From positions 62,001-126,000 of the forward strand of contig JAVLUZ010000712.1 in the NCBI GenBank assembly GCA_036768485.1: DNA of 64,000 nucleotides, in the 5' to 3' direction. This stretch comes from Mermis nigrescens. Its lineage: Eukaryota; Nematoda; Enoplea; Mermithida; Mermithidae. A model generated the notes under the pieces. It saw only the letters and a list, made by a program, of their open reading frames with translations. It was not told the DNA's origin and did no database searches. Both the position numbers and the translations under genes were made by a program. This document shows, in pieces, positions 11,901 through 25,330 of the stretch (the stretch's first letter is position 1; each line of letters opens with the position of its first letter).

Positions 11901-14900
11901 TGAATTGAAATGGTAAAATTATAAAATAATAAATAAATAAATAAATAAAAACTCAATGTGATCGAAATTTAGATTTTTGGAATTTGTCGTCTTGTTGCCT
12001 GTTAAAAATGTCAAGAGATGGTATTTGCCTCTTATCGTCGATTTTTCAACTGTTTTTATTTAGGCAAATTAAGATGTGTCCAGAATTTCGGCCTTTTTGA
12101 AGTATAATCTCTTCGTCTTAAAACGTGTGAGAAAATTCTAGATCCTTAGACAATCGATCAATGCGATGCAATTACTTAATGTTAATACGAACTTCCGATC
12201 TTTCAAACTGTAATGATCCCTCTCAGCCCAGTACGCTGCCGCAGTATTGCATTTTCTTGTCTTATGAGCTATGAGTAAGCATCAAAATCCCCAGTTAATA
12301 TCGTGTTTGGCTCTTCTCTAGGAATAATACCTCATTGAGTGAAAAATATACCGCATATAATTGTAGGGTAACATACAGGCGTGGGGGTCTGGAATCCCTG
12401 GAAAATTTAAGAGACTCCAGAACTAAAAAGACCTGCCCTAATTGGAATGTCTGCTTTTCGCGATTTTTTTATGTCAATGGGTAACGGTCGATTATGAGAC
12501 CATAACTGGGCGTGGGGGGTTTGGGGGTATGCACCCCAGAAACTAAAAAACCTGCCCCAGAATTTGATTCTTGAAAATGTTTTTTTGTTTTTTTGCAATT
12601 TTTTGATGCCAATAGATAGTGCTCGATGAGAAACGTTGATAAATGCTGTTTTTAGCCATACCACCATTTTTCGACCTTTGAAAAAATCTTGCAGCCCCAG
12701 AACTTTGGTGCCGCCCACCCATACATGAACAAATCGTACAACTTCATTCAAACCGGTATCAATGGGAACCGGGTCGGTATCAATGGAAATTTAAAAATTC
12801 AAAACAAATAGAAGAAAAATGATGTAAATTCATAAGAATGACCCTGAAATCAGTCAATCAACTAGAAAATGGGATATGAATCCAGGAAAATACGTGAAAA
12901 ACATTTGAAAATCAGCTAATCAACCAATCAATCAATGACCAACCAACCAATAATCGGTCAAACAATTAATAAGTAACCAATTAACCACTAAGAAACCAAT
13001 CAATCAACCAAGCAACCATTTAGTACAAGGACAACCAACCAAACAACTGGGCAGCCGGTATCAATGGGAAGACCGGCTTTTGTCCATGTATGTGCCCACC
13101 TATGGGTGAGACCCGTCAACAATGGTGCTTTTCCGTCCTATCACCAATTTTTCGTTCTTTACGCCTGAAAAATTTTTTGCACGCGACTAAGAGAAATAGA
13201 TACCGGGTTCAAACCGTATAAACTTATATTCTTTAAATTAATATATAGCTTAATTGTAAAACCGACTATTCGCCATAGATAGTTTTGAAAAATGAGCTTG
13301 CTAAGCGAGAGTTGTAAACCAAGAGAAATTTCTCTTGGTTTACAAATCTCGCTTAGCAAGCTCATTTTTCAAAACTAATATATAGCTCTATTGGCTAATT
13401 TGCCGATAATATCAAACTGTTGAAATTTCGGTCAATTTGATTTTCAAAGTGCTTTCATTTGGGATGCTTTGGTCATTAATGCGCAATACCTATCCCCATC
13501 TCTCGTGCGTTTGAATTGATCACCAATTAAGCACGATATCGTGGGTCCTACTAAAGCATCCGGAACCGGATCTTCCACGAGCGATCCTGCGTACAAATCG
13601 ACGTCGCCTAAAAACGGACAAAATGAAGTATTTATTGCTTTGTCTCATTGACTATTACAAAATATGATAATACGTAGTTCCAATCCAAAAAAGTTCCAAA
13701 ACCGGGCTGGATAGACACGGGAAATGAAATGCTTATGACATTTGAATTTAATTTCCTCAACAAGATAGAAAATGAGTGGAACGTCAGAAAACGGAATTTC
13801 TCTCAAGAGGTTTTTCGGGGCTTTTTACTTTCAGTTGAGTCAGCAAAAAAATGCTGTCAAAATTAGCATCTTTGATATTTCTGACGAGCTCTGCCTTTAT
13901 TGTTAGAATCAAAATAGTTTTTCGGGGTTTTTTATTTTTAGCCGAGTTACCCGAAACAAATTTGCCAAAATTAGCATTCTTAACATTTCTGACGATGCTC
14001 TGCCTTTTTTGTTAAAATCAAAAAATTTTCTGAACAATTATTGAAATATATATGTACGCACATAGTTAAAAAATGATTATTCATTGCGAAGAGTCGAAAA
14101 GGCTGAAATTTGGAACGTAGAACGGCGCCTGAGATAGCACCACAAGTGGGCGGCACCAAAGTTCTGGGGTACAAGATTTTTTAAAGGTCAAAAAATGGCC
14201 TTAAAAATAGTGATATGGCGAAAAAACACTATTTTTCAACGTTTCTTATCGAGCACTATCCATTGGCATTAAAAAATTGCGAAAAAAACAAAAAATTCAA
14301 GAATTGAATCCCGGGGAAGGGGTATTTTGGTTCCTGGGGGTGCATACCCGAACCCCCACGCTTAGGTATGGATACCACATTTTAATAGTTTTTGAAAATA
14401 TAATGTTGAGCGGGGTCAGCAGCTATGTCCAGAGGTCGAAAATCCTATCACTAAGGAGACGACGAGTACGGTTGAAACTAAAACTGAAAGCGAAACAACA
14501 AGTGTATTAATTCTAAATACCAATTTTGAATTCGATTCGTAATTTGAAAGGTTATAAATATCATAAAACTTATAAGTGAATTAAAGAAGTTAAAAGGAAA
14601 GAAACCTTAAACCTTATTTATGCCGCGAAAGTTCTTGCAAAATCTTACATGAGTGCTTGTGTTCATAGGTGGGCGGCACCAAAGTTCTGAGGGGGGTGTG
14701 CAAGATTTTTTCATAGGTCAAAAAATGGCCTTAAAAGTTGTGGTATGGCGAAAAAACACGATTTTACAACGTTCCTCATTGAGCTCTATCCAGTGGTATC
14801 AAAAACTTGCGGAAAAAACGTAAAAAATTTTCAAAAATTGATATCTGGGGGGTGGATTTCGATTTCTGGGAGGTAGGGTATTTTGGTTTATCGGGGGGAT

Positions 14901-17900
14901 GCATACCCCCCAAACCCCCACGCCCAGGTATGCTTGTATTATCAGGTATAAAACTGAACTTGACTGATTTTCCGCAAAACAAATCGGTAAAAATGTTTTG
15001 CGCGGGTGTTGTACCCCTGAGCTTGATAAGGAACATCGAAAAATGACGTTGTGCCCTTCGATGTAAGGTTTGAGCCCTATTTTGAACTTTAGAAATTCTC
15101 ACCGACTGTTAGAAAAATGTGTGAAAACATTTAAAGAATTTAAAAATTCAAATTTTCTTAAAGTTTAGAAACTTGAGAAATTTGAACTATATTCGGAAGT
15201 AAAAAATATGTGCTGATAAAATCATGTGACACAAAAAAGTGATAAGAACTTCAACTTACTAGGCGAAGAATACAACTGCCTCAAACGATCGATAACCATT
15301 GAATCGCGTATTTCGGCTCCAAATTCTTCGAACGAATTGGCGAAGCGTAAGCCGCAGAAATGACGCCATTCGTTATATGGAGCTAAGCCAATTTCTCGCC
15401 CTAATTAAAACAATAACGCAGACAAACCATTTTAAATTTTTTCTCTGAAGTAAAATTAGTCGGTTCTGAATCAAATTTCGGACAAAAATTAAAAAAGTTG
15501 TTTTTTTTTTGAGAAATTGTGCACTAGAAGTGATTTTCGAGAAATGTTTTTACTAAAAAATTAAATTTTTTGATACGTTTCGAAAATTTTATAATAAAAG
15601 GACGAATAAACAAAATTTGGAATTTTTTTAAATACAATAATGAAAAAATGGAATTAAAAAAATTTTTAATACGAAAAAACGATATTTCGATCATGAGTAG
15701 AGGCGGTTTTTTAACGCATTTCCTATTGTTTTTAGGAAACTTTAAGTGTAAACAAAAAATAGAGGGAAAAAGAAGAAAGATTGGAAGCAAAAAATAGAGC
15801 TAAAAAGATCAAATCTGAGTAAATAAAACTATATAACATAAATACCAGATCAGTCACTGATTTAAAGGTTTCCCCTCTTTGTAATCATTATGAGCCGAAC
15901 AAAACACATATTAGCAAATTTAATTAGCCTCCGCAATAAAATTAGTTAATTCTAAATCAGATTTTTGCCAAAAATTTGAAGTTTTCTCAAAAAATCCTAC
16001 GTTAGAAGCAATTTTCAATAAAACTAGCAATAAAAAACGGCGAGATAACGACATTGTACCCGTGATTAAGGTTTACGGACCTACTTTTGACTGTTTTCGG
16101 GAAAGTAGGGGTAACAAAATGGAACAATTTTAAAAAAATAAAAATGAAAAAAGTAAAAAAACATTAAAACAAAGAATCGAAATTTTGTGAAAACTTGCAT
16201 AGTAAATAAAGAATAAAGATGAGAAAAAATGTATGTATAAAAAATTGAAAAAATTAAAAAAATATAAAAAAATTCAAAATTATAGGCTAGATCATCCACT
16301 GATTTGAATATTTAACCTCGCTGTATGTTGACGGCGGCCAGGTCAGTTCCACGAAACATATTTTCGGTAACGGACGTGGTCAGACGTTGAGGCAATTTGG
16401 CGGCCATGTTAAACATGCCGCGAAGAACCGGATCGACGCCCCCTTCGAATAATAATTTGGCCGGCCTGAAAACGGCGTCAACGAATTTTAAATTTCCGGC
16501 TCCGATTTGCCGATTATCCGAATCTAGACGAGGAATCGTTTCGGTGAGCATTCCGTGTCCGAATCGCATGACCCCGAACGCGAAATAATCCGATATGGTC
16601 GGATCGACTAAACGAATTTCGATTTAATTATTGTTTCTCTATCATACATTATTTTGGGGCATTAAGGGGCTTTTGACTCCCAGAACGGCTTTACCCCCCC
16701 CACAAATTTGTTTTCAGCCTTTAGATTTTTGTTTTAATCATAGAAAACGCTTTATTTTTAGCCTTTTAGCGATATTTCAGCTCAAAAGTGTCGAAGTTTC
16801 GGCGCTTCGCGCCATATGCTTATTTTTCAAAATACATTTTGCTTAATTTATTCGATTTTGTCATATTGTTTATACATTTTTCTATGTCTTCATTTTATGG
16901 AAAGAAAGAGCGTCATCAGAAAGATCAAAAATTGGTGTTTTTGACGCATACTTATCATTTTTTAGCACAAAGAAAGGTAATTTTAAAAAATTTTCCGGAT
17001 CCACCCCCTTACCCATAATTCCTATGCTGTGCACGTATGCTCGTTATCATATATGAACGTGGGAAGGAGAGAGCTTGGGGGATTCAGACCCGTAAGGATG
17101 CAACAGACCCAGTTATAGAACGTCAAAGAATGGAATTTTTGGCATTATTTTTTCGGGGGATTTTTGCCAGTTTTACACGACTCAGACCTCCCAGAATTCG
17201 GCTATTGACCTTGCAAAGTCGTTATCGTTTTGTGAAGGAAGAGTGGGGCACTGGAAAATAGTAGACTTCAGAGCTAGTTACAGAATCAAGTTTTGTTTTA
17301 TGTTTGAGTGAATGACATTTTTGCTTATATCGCTAATTTATGGCCCTTTTTGGCATTCGAAACTTTTCGGACCGCTCACAATGTTTTGAATTCCTATTGT
17401 AGCAAATTGCCGAAAAATTGCTTGTTGTATCCGAGCATTAGCAGTGCGATTGCATTTATCGACTTGGAAACAAAATGAATGACAAAAACGGGCAATCTGG
17501 GATCTTTACTCGAAAAACCTAATCCCGAAGATTTCAGTAAAGAGCAAAAACAGCGGACGATTTTATGATCGTAGTACATATCTAATGAATTATCATTCGA
17601 TTTGCGTCGAAATTTTGTTGAACGAGATTTTTAAATAGATGACAAAATAAAAAAATATATCTTTCTTTGAAAAAATTCTTTTATATTCGATCTGTACTTA
17701 TTTATCAGTCGACTTTTGCGAGTTTCATCCCGATTCAAAAGATTTAAAAAAGTCAAAAACTTTCTTTTTAATTTTCTCATTGTTGGATATAACATGAAAT
17801 GAATATAATGCATAAGTTTGGCGAAACTTATCTTTTATCTCATATACAATGAAGCGAGTATTTAAATTGATATAAACATCTGTAGTTATGCTGATTTGTG

Positions 17901-20900
17901 GGATTTCGACCCCTACAAATCCGGCAGACCCACAAAAATTAGATTTCTGGCATTTTTTAGGAATTTTGTCAGTTTTACAGCAAGTAGACCCCCAGAGTTC
18001 GGCTGCCGCCCATGTTATCCATAGATGCACAGAATGGCCGATGTGAGTGAATTAGTGACGTTAGTAAATTGGCGGGCTTACCGGCTCAATTGCTAAAATA
18101 GCGTAAAGAAGCGCATTATTCCACAGTTCCTGGTCAATTTCAAGCAGGCACGTATCTCTGGGGTGGGGTTCGGACCCCCCCCAAAAAAAATTCAGAAAAA
18201 TCGGGAAAATAGGACTTTTTAAACGTTATTTTGTGCTATTTTTGGGTGTTTTGGGCTTAGCTTCTCCAAAATGGGTGTTGGTCCCCCCGAAATAGGACGG
18301 CCAGCTACGTGCCTGATTTCAAGCACTTTTAAAGGAAACCTTTTATTTGCTTTTATTACTTTGTCTTCTTTTTGCCTCATTCCTACCATTAAAATTTTCC
18401 ACTTTTTCCATTTTAGGGGGTCTAGACTCCCTAGCCGCAACGTGCATGCCTGCTCGTATTTAGAATAATAATCGAAAAGCATTGTGCGTCCAATTGAATC
18501 AAACTTGATTACCGACAAAAGATAGAAAAAATTGATCGAAGAATGTCAAATCGTTATTTGCTTAAGTGTGGCCAAAATACGCGATTTGAATTTTTAGGAG
18601 GATTACAAAAATTTGTTATTTTGTACGAACAAAGGTTGTAGGCAGTTTTGCGTAGAATCGCTACACATGATCAATCGATATAGTGATTAATTCAAAAAAT
18701 GCTGCTGTATAATAATGACTAACAACTTTTGTTATCAAAAATCTGAGTGTCGAAATCTGTGAGAATCAGCAAACTGGGCAGGCCCGAAGGACCACAACTG
18801 ATCAGTGTTAGGTTGCTTTCGCAAGCCGAACCAGTGCTCAAAAAATGAAATCGGAGTGAGTTCTATGACAATTCGGAGCATAAAACCCACGGCTTAAACG
18901 ATAAATATTGATTAACTGAATGCAGCGCCGCCAATAAGACGCTGCAGCGCAGATACTGAGCCAAGGGAACGGAAATAAATGGCTCAACCTATTGGCGTGC
19001 AGTGATGCCTGGTGAGCGTGATAGGCTATAGCCCATCGAGGCTCGTCATTGGCATGGTGCCTGATGGGAAGAATGTCCCGTGATAGGCGTTTGAACCAGA
19101 GTTCAGATCGTGCAACTGACCATAGTTACAAATTTATTATTTCGATTGTAATATTATTATTTATCGGAATTAAAATTTATTATCAAAATAATTACCAACG
19201 ACTTATCACCTGATGAACTATAGCTGGTATAAGGACCGAGTAAGGAGGCTGCGTTGTTTGCTCCCAAAATTATCGGCAACCATTCGTTATAGGTGATATG
19301 CTGCAATTCGGCGCCGACAAGTTTGCGGGCTTCCTGTTTATTTCAGCAAAGTATTATTGTTCATAATTAGTTATAATAAATAAGAAGATTTCGTTAAAAT
19401 CAAGATAATTCAAATTGTAATTAAGTTAAAATCCTACGAGATTTTATTATCATTTTTCGCTAAGAATATCGAATCAGAAAGAATCAATACGAAGAGGAAT
19501 ATGTTGGTGACTGGTTCAAGTTCCCTTCGCTCTTCGGGCTATGAAGTTCAATTCTGGGATTAAAAGCCAAAATACTCGAATAACAGTTCTGATGGAATAA
19601 ATACGTGCATAAAACGATTTTACGTAAAAGTGAAAACAAAGAGGATTCAAAAAGTATAATCGAAATACAGAAGTTTTAGACGTTAATTTGAGTTGAAAAG
19701 AGGTAAATAAGTACAGTATGAATGTATACGCGTTGGCCAATAAAAACGGCTACATTCCGATTTAACAGGTCAAAAACTATGGCTGATGTCGTGAAACTTT
19801 AAGATCGGCTGCATTGAATAGATAATAGTATCTTCTTTCAAGTCGTCTTAAAAATCATGGTCAGATGTCAAGGTTAGAGGCCCCACAACGATTTGTTTAC
19901 ACCCTGCTTTAATATTATCCAAACCCCGATAGCGTCATTGGTCCTGCCATCATTTGAATCATCTTTTGACAATATCCTAAAAATTTTGCGCATAGTAGGA
20001 TGCGTATTACTCTGGGGTTTCCAAAAAAATGAAAAATCTAATCTATAATGATCCTTGTCAATAAAACAATGAGACGACTCTGAATATATGTTATCAGAAT
20101 AACTATATTTCATTAGGTTCACCCGACAAAAGTACTAGGTGCTTGCAAGACTATGTTCTATTAATCAATGCCCCTTTCAGATTCAGGAATATAAAGCGAA
20201 TTTTTTGCATCGATTGAATTACGCCATCTAAAACTATCATTGGATTATTTCTTCCATAAAAATGTAACCTGCATGAAGAATAAATCAATAGGGTGTGAAG
20301 CACGAAGCTGATAAAAATAGATGAATTCTAATTAGAATAAATAAAATATACTGATTAAATTATTAAACAGCATTACGACATGGAATAAATAAAGATAAAG
20401 TTGATATTAAGGCTTAGACGGGCCATTAAATTGCCCGCGGCATCAATTTTCCTTTGGTTCGATATTATAAAGTTAATTAATTTATTACCAAAAAGTTATC
20501 TAATTTTATTTTCATATTTGTTCTTTTGTTTTCAATATAATATTTTACTTACTTTAGATTTAGTTATCTATTTATTATTCAAAGAACGCATAATTTTGAA
20601 TTAAATTTAATACGTAAATCCTGGTCAAGGATTGAACGGCAGTTTTAATTCTTTTTTCATGCATGAGCAGCGCCCGAATTCTGAATGGTCAGGGTTCTTT
20701 TGGTCCAAAAATTTTAGAAAATAAAAAAATCGATGCTATTTATGATCAAGAACACAATTTTTGACTTCTATTATCGAGATCTATCCATTAAAAACAAAGA
20801 GTTACGAGAAAAACGAGAAAAACTTTAAAAATCTAATTCGGGGTCTTTTGAATTCTGAGGAGGAGTCTCTTGGACTGTGGGGGTCTAGATCCCACCCGCG

Positions 20901-23900
20901 TCCACGGGTGTGTATAAGCCGCTTTATTCCTTAGCCTAGCATTTATAATCATCGATTAATCTCACGACTGAGCAACTTATTGGTTACAATTTAAAAATAT
21001 CAGTAAAACAATCGAGTGGAATGAGACTAACGAAATTTTTTCCATTTATTTCAAAATAAATTATTACTTAGAAAATTGGGAAAATATTGAAAATATTATG
21101 TGTTTACTTGAAAAATCCTATCTTGGCTCCAACGTGGATTGAGACGCATAAATTGCCCTGCCAATCGATTGTGTTCTCTCAGAAAAATAGTATGAAAAGC
21201 GGTAAGTCCAATGAACATAGTGACGCGGTTGTCGCCCGTGTCGAAATTAGCCGAACAATTTTCCGAGCTCCTGCATTGACTGGTCTCGAACGGCAGGTAA
21301 TTTTTGTTGTCGAACGCAGTGGACTTCAAAAAAGCACCATTTCTTAGCCTGAAAAATGCGCAACTTTTTTGCGCCCTAAAACCTTATCATGCGAGAAATT
21401 TCGAGAGGACTAATTCCATAATTCGTCAGTGTAGCTCATAGGTGCACGGCACCAAAGTTCTAGGGGGAGGTGCAAGATTTGTTCAAAGGTCAAAAAATGG
21501 CCTTAAAAATGGTGATATGGCAAAAAACACCAATTTTTCAACATTTCTCATCGAGCACTATTCATCGGCATCGAAAAATTGCGGAAAAAAAACGAAAAAA
21601 ATTAAAAAATTGAATTCTGGGGGTACTTTGGCTTCTGGGGGGTATTTTGGTTTCTGGGGGTGCATACCCCATGAAATCCCCACGCCCAGGTATGGTGTAG
21701 CTAGGCTTATCCATTCAAATAAATCAAAAAGTAAAATTAAATGATATCTGGCAGCATAAGCGCTTAGTTTCGTCAGTCTGGAGCAAAGATGCAAGTGGGG
21801 ATTTTAAGGGAGACCAGAGCAGAAAAATGGAAAAAATTTTTACGGAAAATGAGTAAAAATTAGTCAAAAATAAAATAAAAGCGGACAGTTTTTGCAAAAA
21901 TGCTTAAAACTGGTTAGACTGTGGATTATTATAGTAACAGTTATACCCGCAAGCCATTTTGGCTCAAAAAACGCTCTGATTTTTGCGAGAAACATCTGCT
22001 AGTTTTGGACGTAATTTTGCCTTTTGGCCAAAGAACCTTTCTTTCCTCCTTCCGAGGACCGCTTCTCGAGATTACCGCACGAATTTGCCTTAAACACTAA
22101 GCGCTTTTAATAGCGGTTTGACTCTCTCAAAATGTCTAATTGTTATAAAACTAGAAATACGCATGCAGGCCCGTATTCAGGGGGCGGGAGGTCGCCCCTC
22201 CCCTGAAATAAAAAGAATGAAAAATAATTTTTGAAACACACAAGGGTCCCTCCCCAAGGGAAAGATGAAAAATTCTCGAAGTAGGTCTAAAACACCACCA
22301 AAACAGGTTTTTAGCGTACTTTTGAGCTAGTAAACTCAAAATTTTCCGGCGCTTCTCGCCGGATTCATTGTTTATCTATAGCTTTTGTCTTCTAGCCCGC
22401 CCAAAACCGATCAAATTTGAATTAAACATGTAGAGCAAGTCGAATTTTTTCGGCGCTTCGCGCTGATTTATTCATTTTCTGTATTCTTTTACTTTGTAAA
22501 TCACAACGATTAAACACAAAGACAGAAGCTAGAAAATTATTTGTCGATTGAATGAGGAAAAATCAATTGTGTAGTTTATTTGAACGATATATTTGTATAA
22601 TATGAGTAGGTACCTATGAAATAAAGTGAGAATTATTGAAACTTTTTCTGGAAATTTTCTTTACCATTGCATAGAGCTTGTCAAGATACACTCGAAAATT
22701 CCTTTATTTTTGCCCATCTTTCAATTGCTCTCGAGATATCTGACCTCAAAATTTTCGGCTTTCCCCCGGTAATAAAATCCTGGATACGGGCATATACGTA
22801 TGTGTTGAAATAATAACGATAACCGGAAACACAGCTGCTAAAAGTTAGCGTACATCTTAGAATATCGTACAACAAACCAAAATTAATAGTTGTTAATTGA
22901 CTTGGAGCATCATTCTGCTTTTTCCCTGCTCGTGGTCCTAATTCAATTTTTTTTGTAAAATTTTTTCCTTTCTCCTTCTGGAGTCTGGCTGGATCATCTT
23001 GGGCGGTATCGAATTCCTGGAAAGTCTTGGGTCCATAATATTTCATGGGTGAAACGAATGGCTGAAATCGTGGATGACATGGGCAGAAGACATAATTCGC
23101 TGACGTTTCTCGTCAAGCTCCTTTCGATGGCATCAAAGTTGAAAAGGAACAAAATTTAAGAACCCAAAATTGCATAAAACGAAGTATGATTTTCGAAAAC
23201 CGAGAGAGGGCGAAAATCAGAACTTCACCAGAGGTGTTACACTCATACATGTAACAAGGAGGAGGAGGAGAGACCCTGACCCAACGTCGGTCGTCCCTCA
23301 TCCCCAAAATTAAAAAAAAATTTTAAAATTAAATTTGGGTAAAATCCTGCAATTTTTCAGCAATGTTAGTAGTCTTTTTTAGAAAAATTTTTGTCAAAAA
23401 TTAAAGATCATTTACGCCTCTACACCACACATGGGCATGAGGAGAGGGTTGGGGGTTTGTACCCCCAGAAGTTAGAATCCCCGATTACTGTAGACCCCAG
23501 AATTCTATTTTAAGTAACATTTTTGGAAATTTTTCCCATCCTGACCCTCCCAGAACTTCCTTGCTGCCCAAGTATGCTCTACACCCGAAAATGGCCGACT
23601 GCTCCCTCCTAAAATTTTGCGGTTTTACTTTTTGCATGTCTGCTCACCGCTCAGTGTCCTGAATGGAGAAACCATACATCTGAGAACCATCGATAAACGA
23701 CGTTTGCTCGTTTAGTTGCTCCTTCGGTTGAGTATTGCAAATATGGGCGGCACGAACAAAAGCGAGGCAGCAGGGTCGTTGCGAACAGCCGCCGAATCTG
23801 AAATATAGTAATTATTACAGAAAGTAAAAATAACATTCACGGGCAGGGCCCAAATTTTGGGGGATCCGGAAGGAGTCGATAATTCTTCGAAGGTCAAAAA

Positions 23901-25295
23901 ATCAAGAAAGAGTTTTAAAATTGACGGTAGGGCGGAAAGCTATTCATGATCGTTTCTCGTCAGTAGCGATTCCAGGATTTCATGACAAGGGATGTAACCC
24001 AACTTTTCCTAATACTATCAATAATTGTACCACAGACCCGCTCATTACGCTATATTTTTTAGTCTTCTTGTACACTGATTCGTTTTTAGAGCAAAAAAAA
24101 TAAAATGATCTGAAAATTTTCTGAATAAATGTGCACACTTATTTCTCACGATTTCGTCAAAGAAAACCATCAAAACATATGAAAACAGGATAAATAATAG
24201 CCAACAATAATTAAAATCGCTGTTCACTTTTTCATTATATCAAGTATGGGTGTAGAATATAATGCTAATACAAGAGAAAAATGTGAATTAGTGGCTTTTA
24301 CTGAAAAATTTCCTTATAAGACGCACACAATATCGGATTCACCCAAACGCAATAAATACATTTAATGGTGCAAAAACAGGTTTTTAGACTGCTAATAAAA
24401 ACAATACTTAAATGACATTAATGAGTAATACTATTTGGTTCAAAGATGAAAAAAAGTAAATCCGAAGGAAAATAGCCGAAAATTCGTAGAAAATTTATAT
24501 CCATTCTTTAAGCTTCACTGGCCCTGTCATCATACATGCACAGTATGGGAATTCTGGGGGAGGTGAAAACCTAAAGTGCCTTTTTTGAGCCCAAAAATGG
24601 CCGGTACGCGTTAAAAAACATCGTTTTTTGGCGTTTCTGACGATACTCTATCCTTCTAGAGCATGAAACCATGAAAAAAAATTCGAAAAAAGTCGAATAA
24701 ATTGACCAATATATCGCTCAAAACATGAATATATGGCGCGAAGCGCCGAAAATTCGGCGATTTTGAGCAAATATATAGCCAAAACCCTTAAAAAGACACT
24801 TTTTCTACCAATTTTCAGGTAAGTTTAGGAAACTTTTGAAAAATCGCCAATTCTGGGGGGGGTAAAAAATTTTTTGCGGGGGAGGGGGGTGAAAATGATT
24901 CTGCGGGGGTGAAACCCCCAAACCCCCCCAAGATCATGTATGCCTGTCATCAAAAAATTACAAAGACGAACAAGTTTTTAAACATTTATTTTTGCGGGTC
25001 TGTGAGATTTTTTTAACCAACACACAAATATGTTTAACTGATTTATTTGTCTAGACATGACAGTATTTATGCGGCACAGAAATAATGTCGAGAAAAAGCT
25101 AGTGAAGTAATGTGAAGCACGGCGATAAAATGGATAATTTATAAGAAATACAGTGTATGAAACAGCATTTGTTTAGTGTATTACACAACAATAAAGTCAA
25201 ATGATTGAAGATTTATCACAAGTATTATGGATTACTGCACCGATACAAATTAAATACGCCAGTGCGATACAATCTATTTAACACATTCGATTACG

Positions 25296-25330
<35 letters not shown>

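Larger units (their letters stand above)
9708..15109. repeat. Segmental duplication, unit 2
   Basis: Direct copy of 1411-8386 without the SINE and Helitron insertions. It contains exon copy 11b, the full 98-bp palindrome, and a roughly 60-bp segment near 11645-11705 missing from unit 1. Its right edge lies 150 bp before exon 10, so the duplicated block is intron 10, exon 11 and part of intron 11 of gene A. Confidence 0.93.

Noticed and set aside
13280..13377. microRNA precursor
   Set aside because: A near-perfect spacerless palindrome lacks the loop and mismatches of animal pre-miRNAs; kept only as an inverted repeat.
15524..15797. Overlapping ORFs on both strands
   Set aside because: AT-rich low-complexity intron sequence yielding Lys/Phe/Ile-rich translations with no domain.
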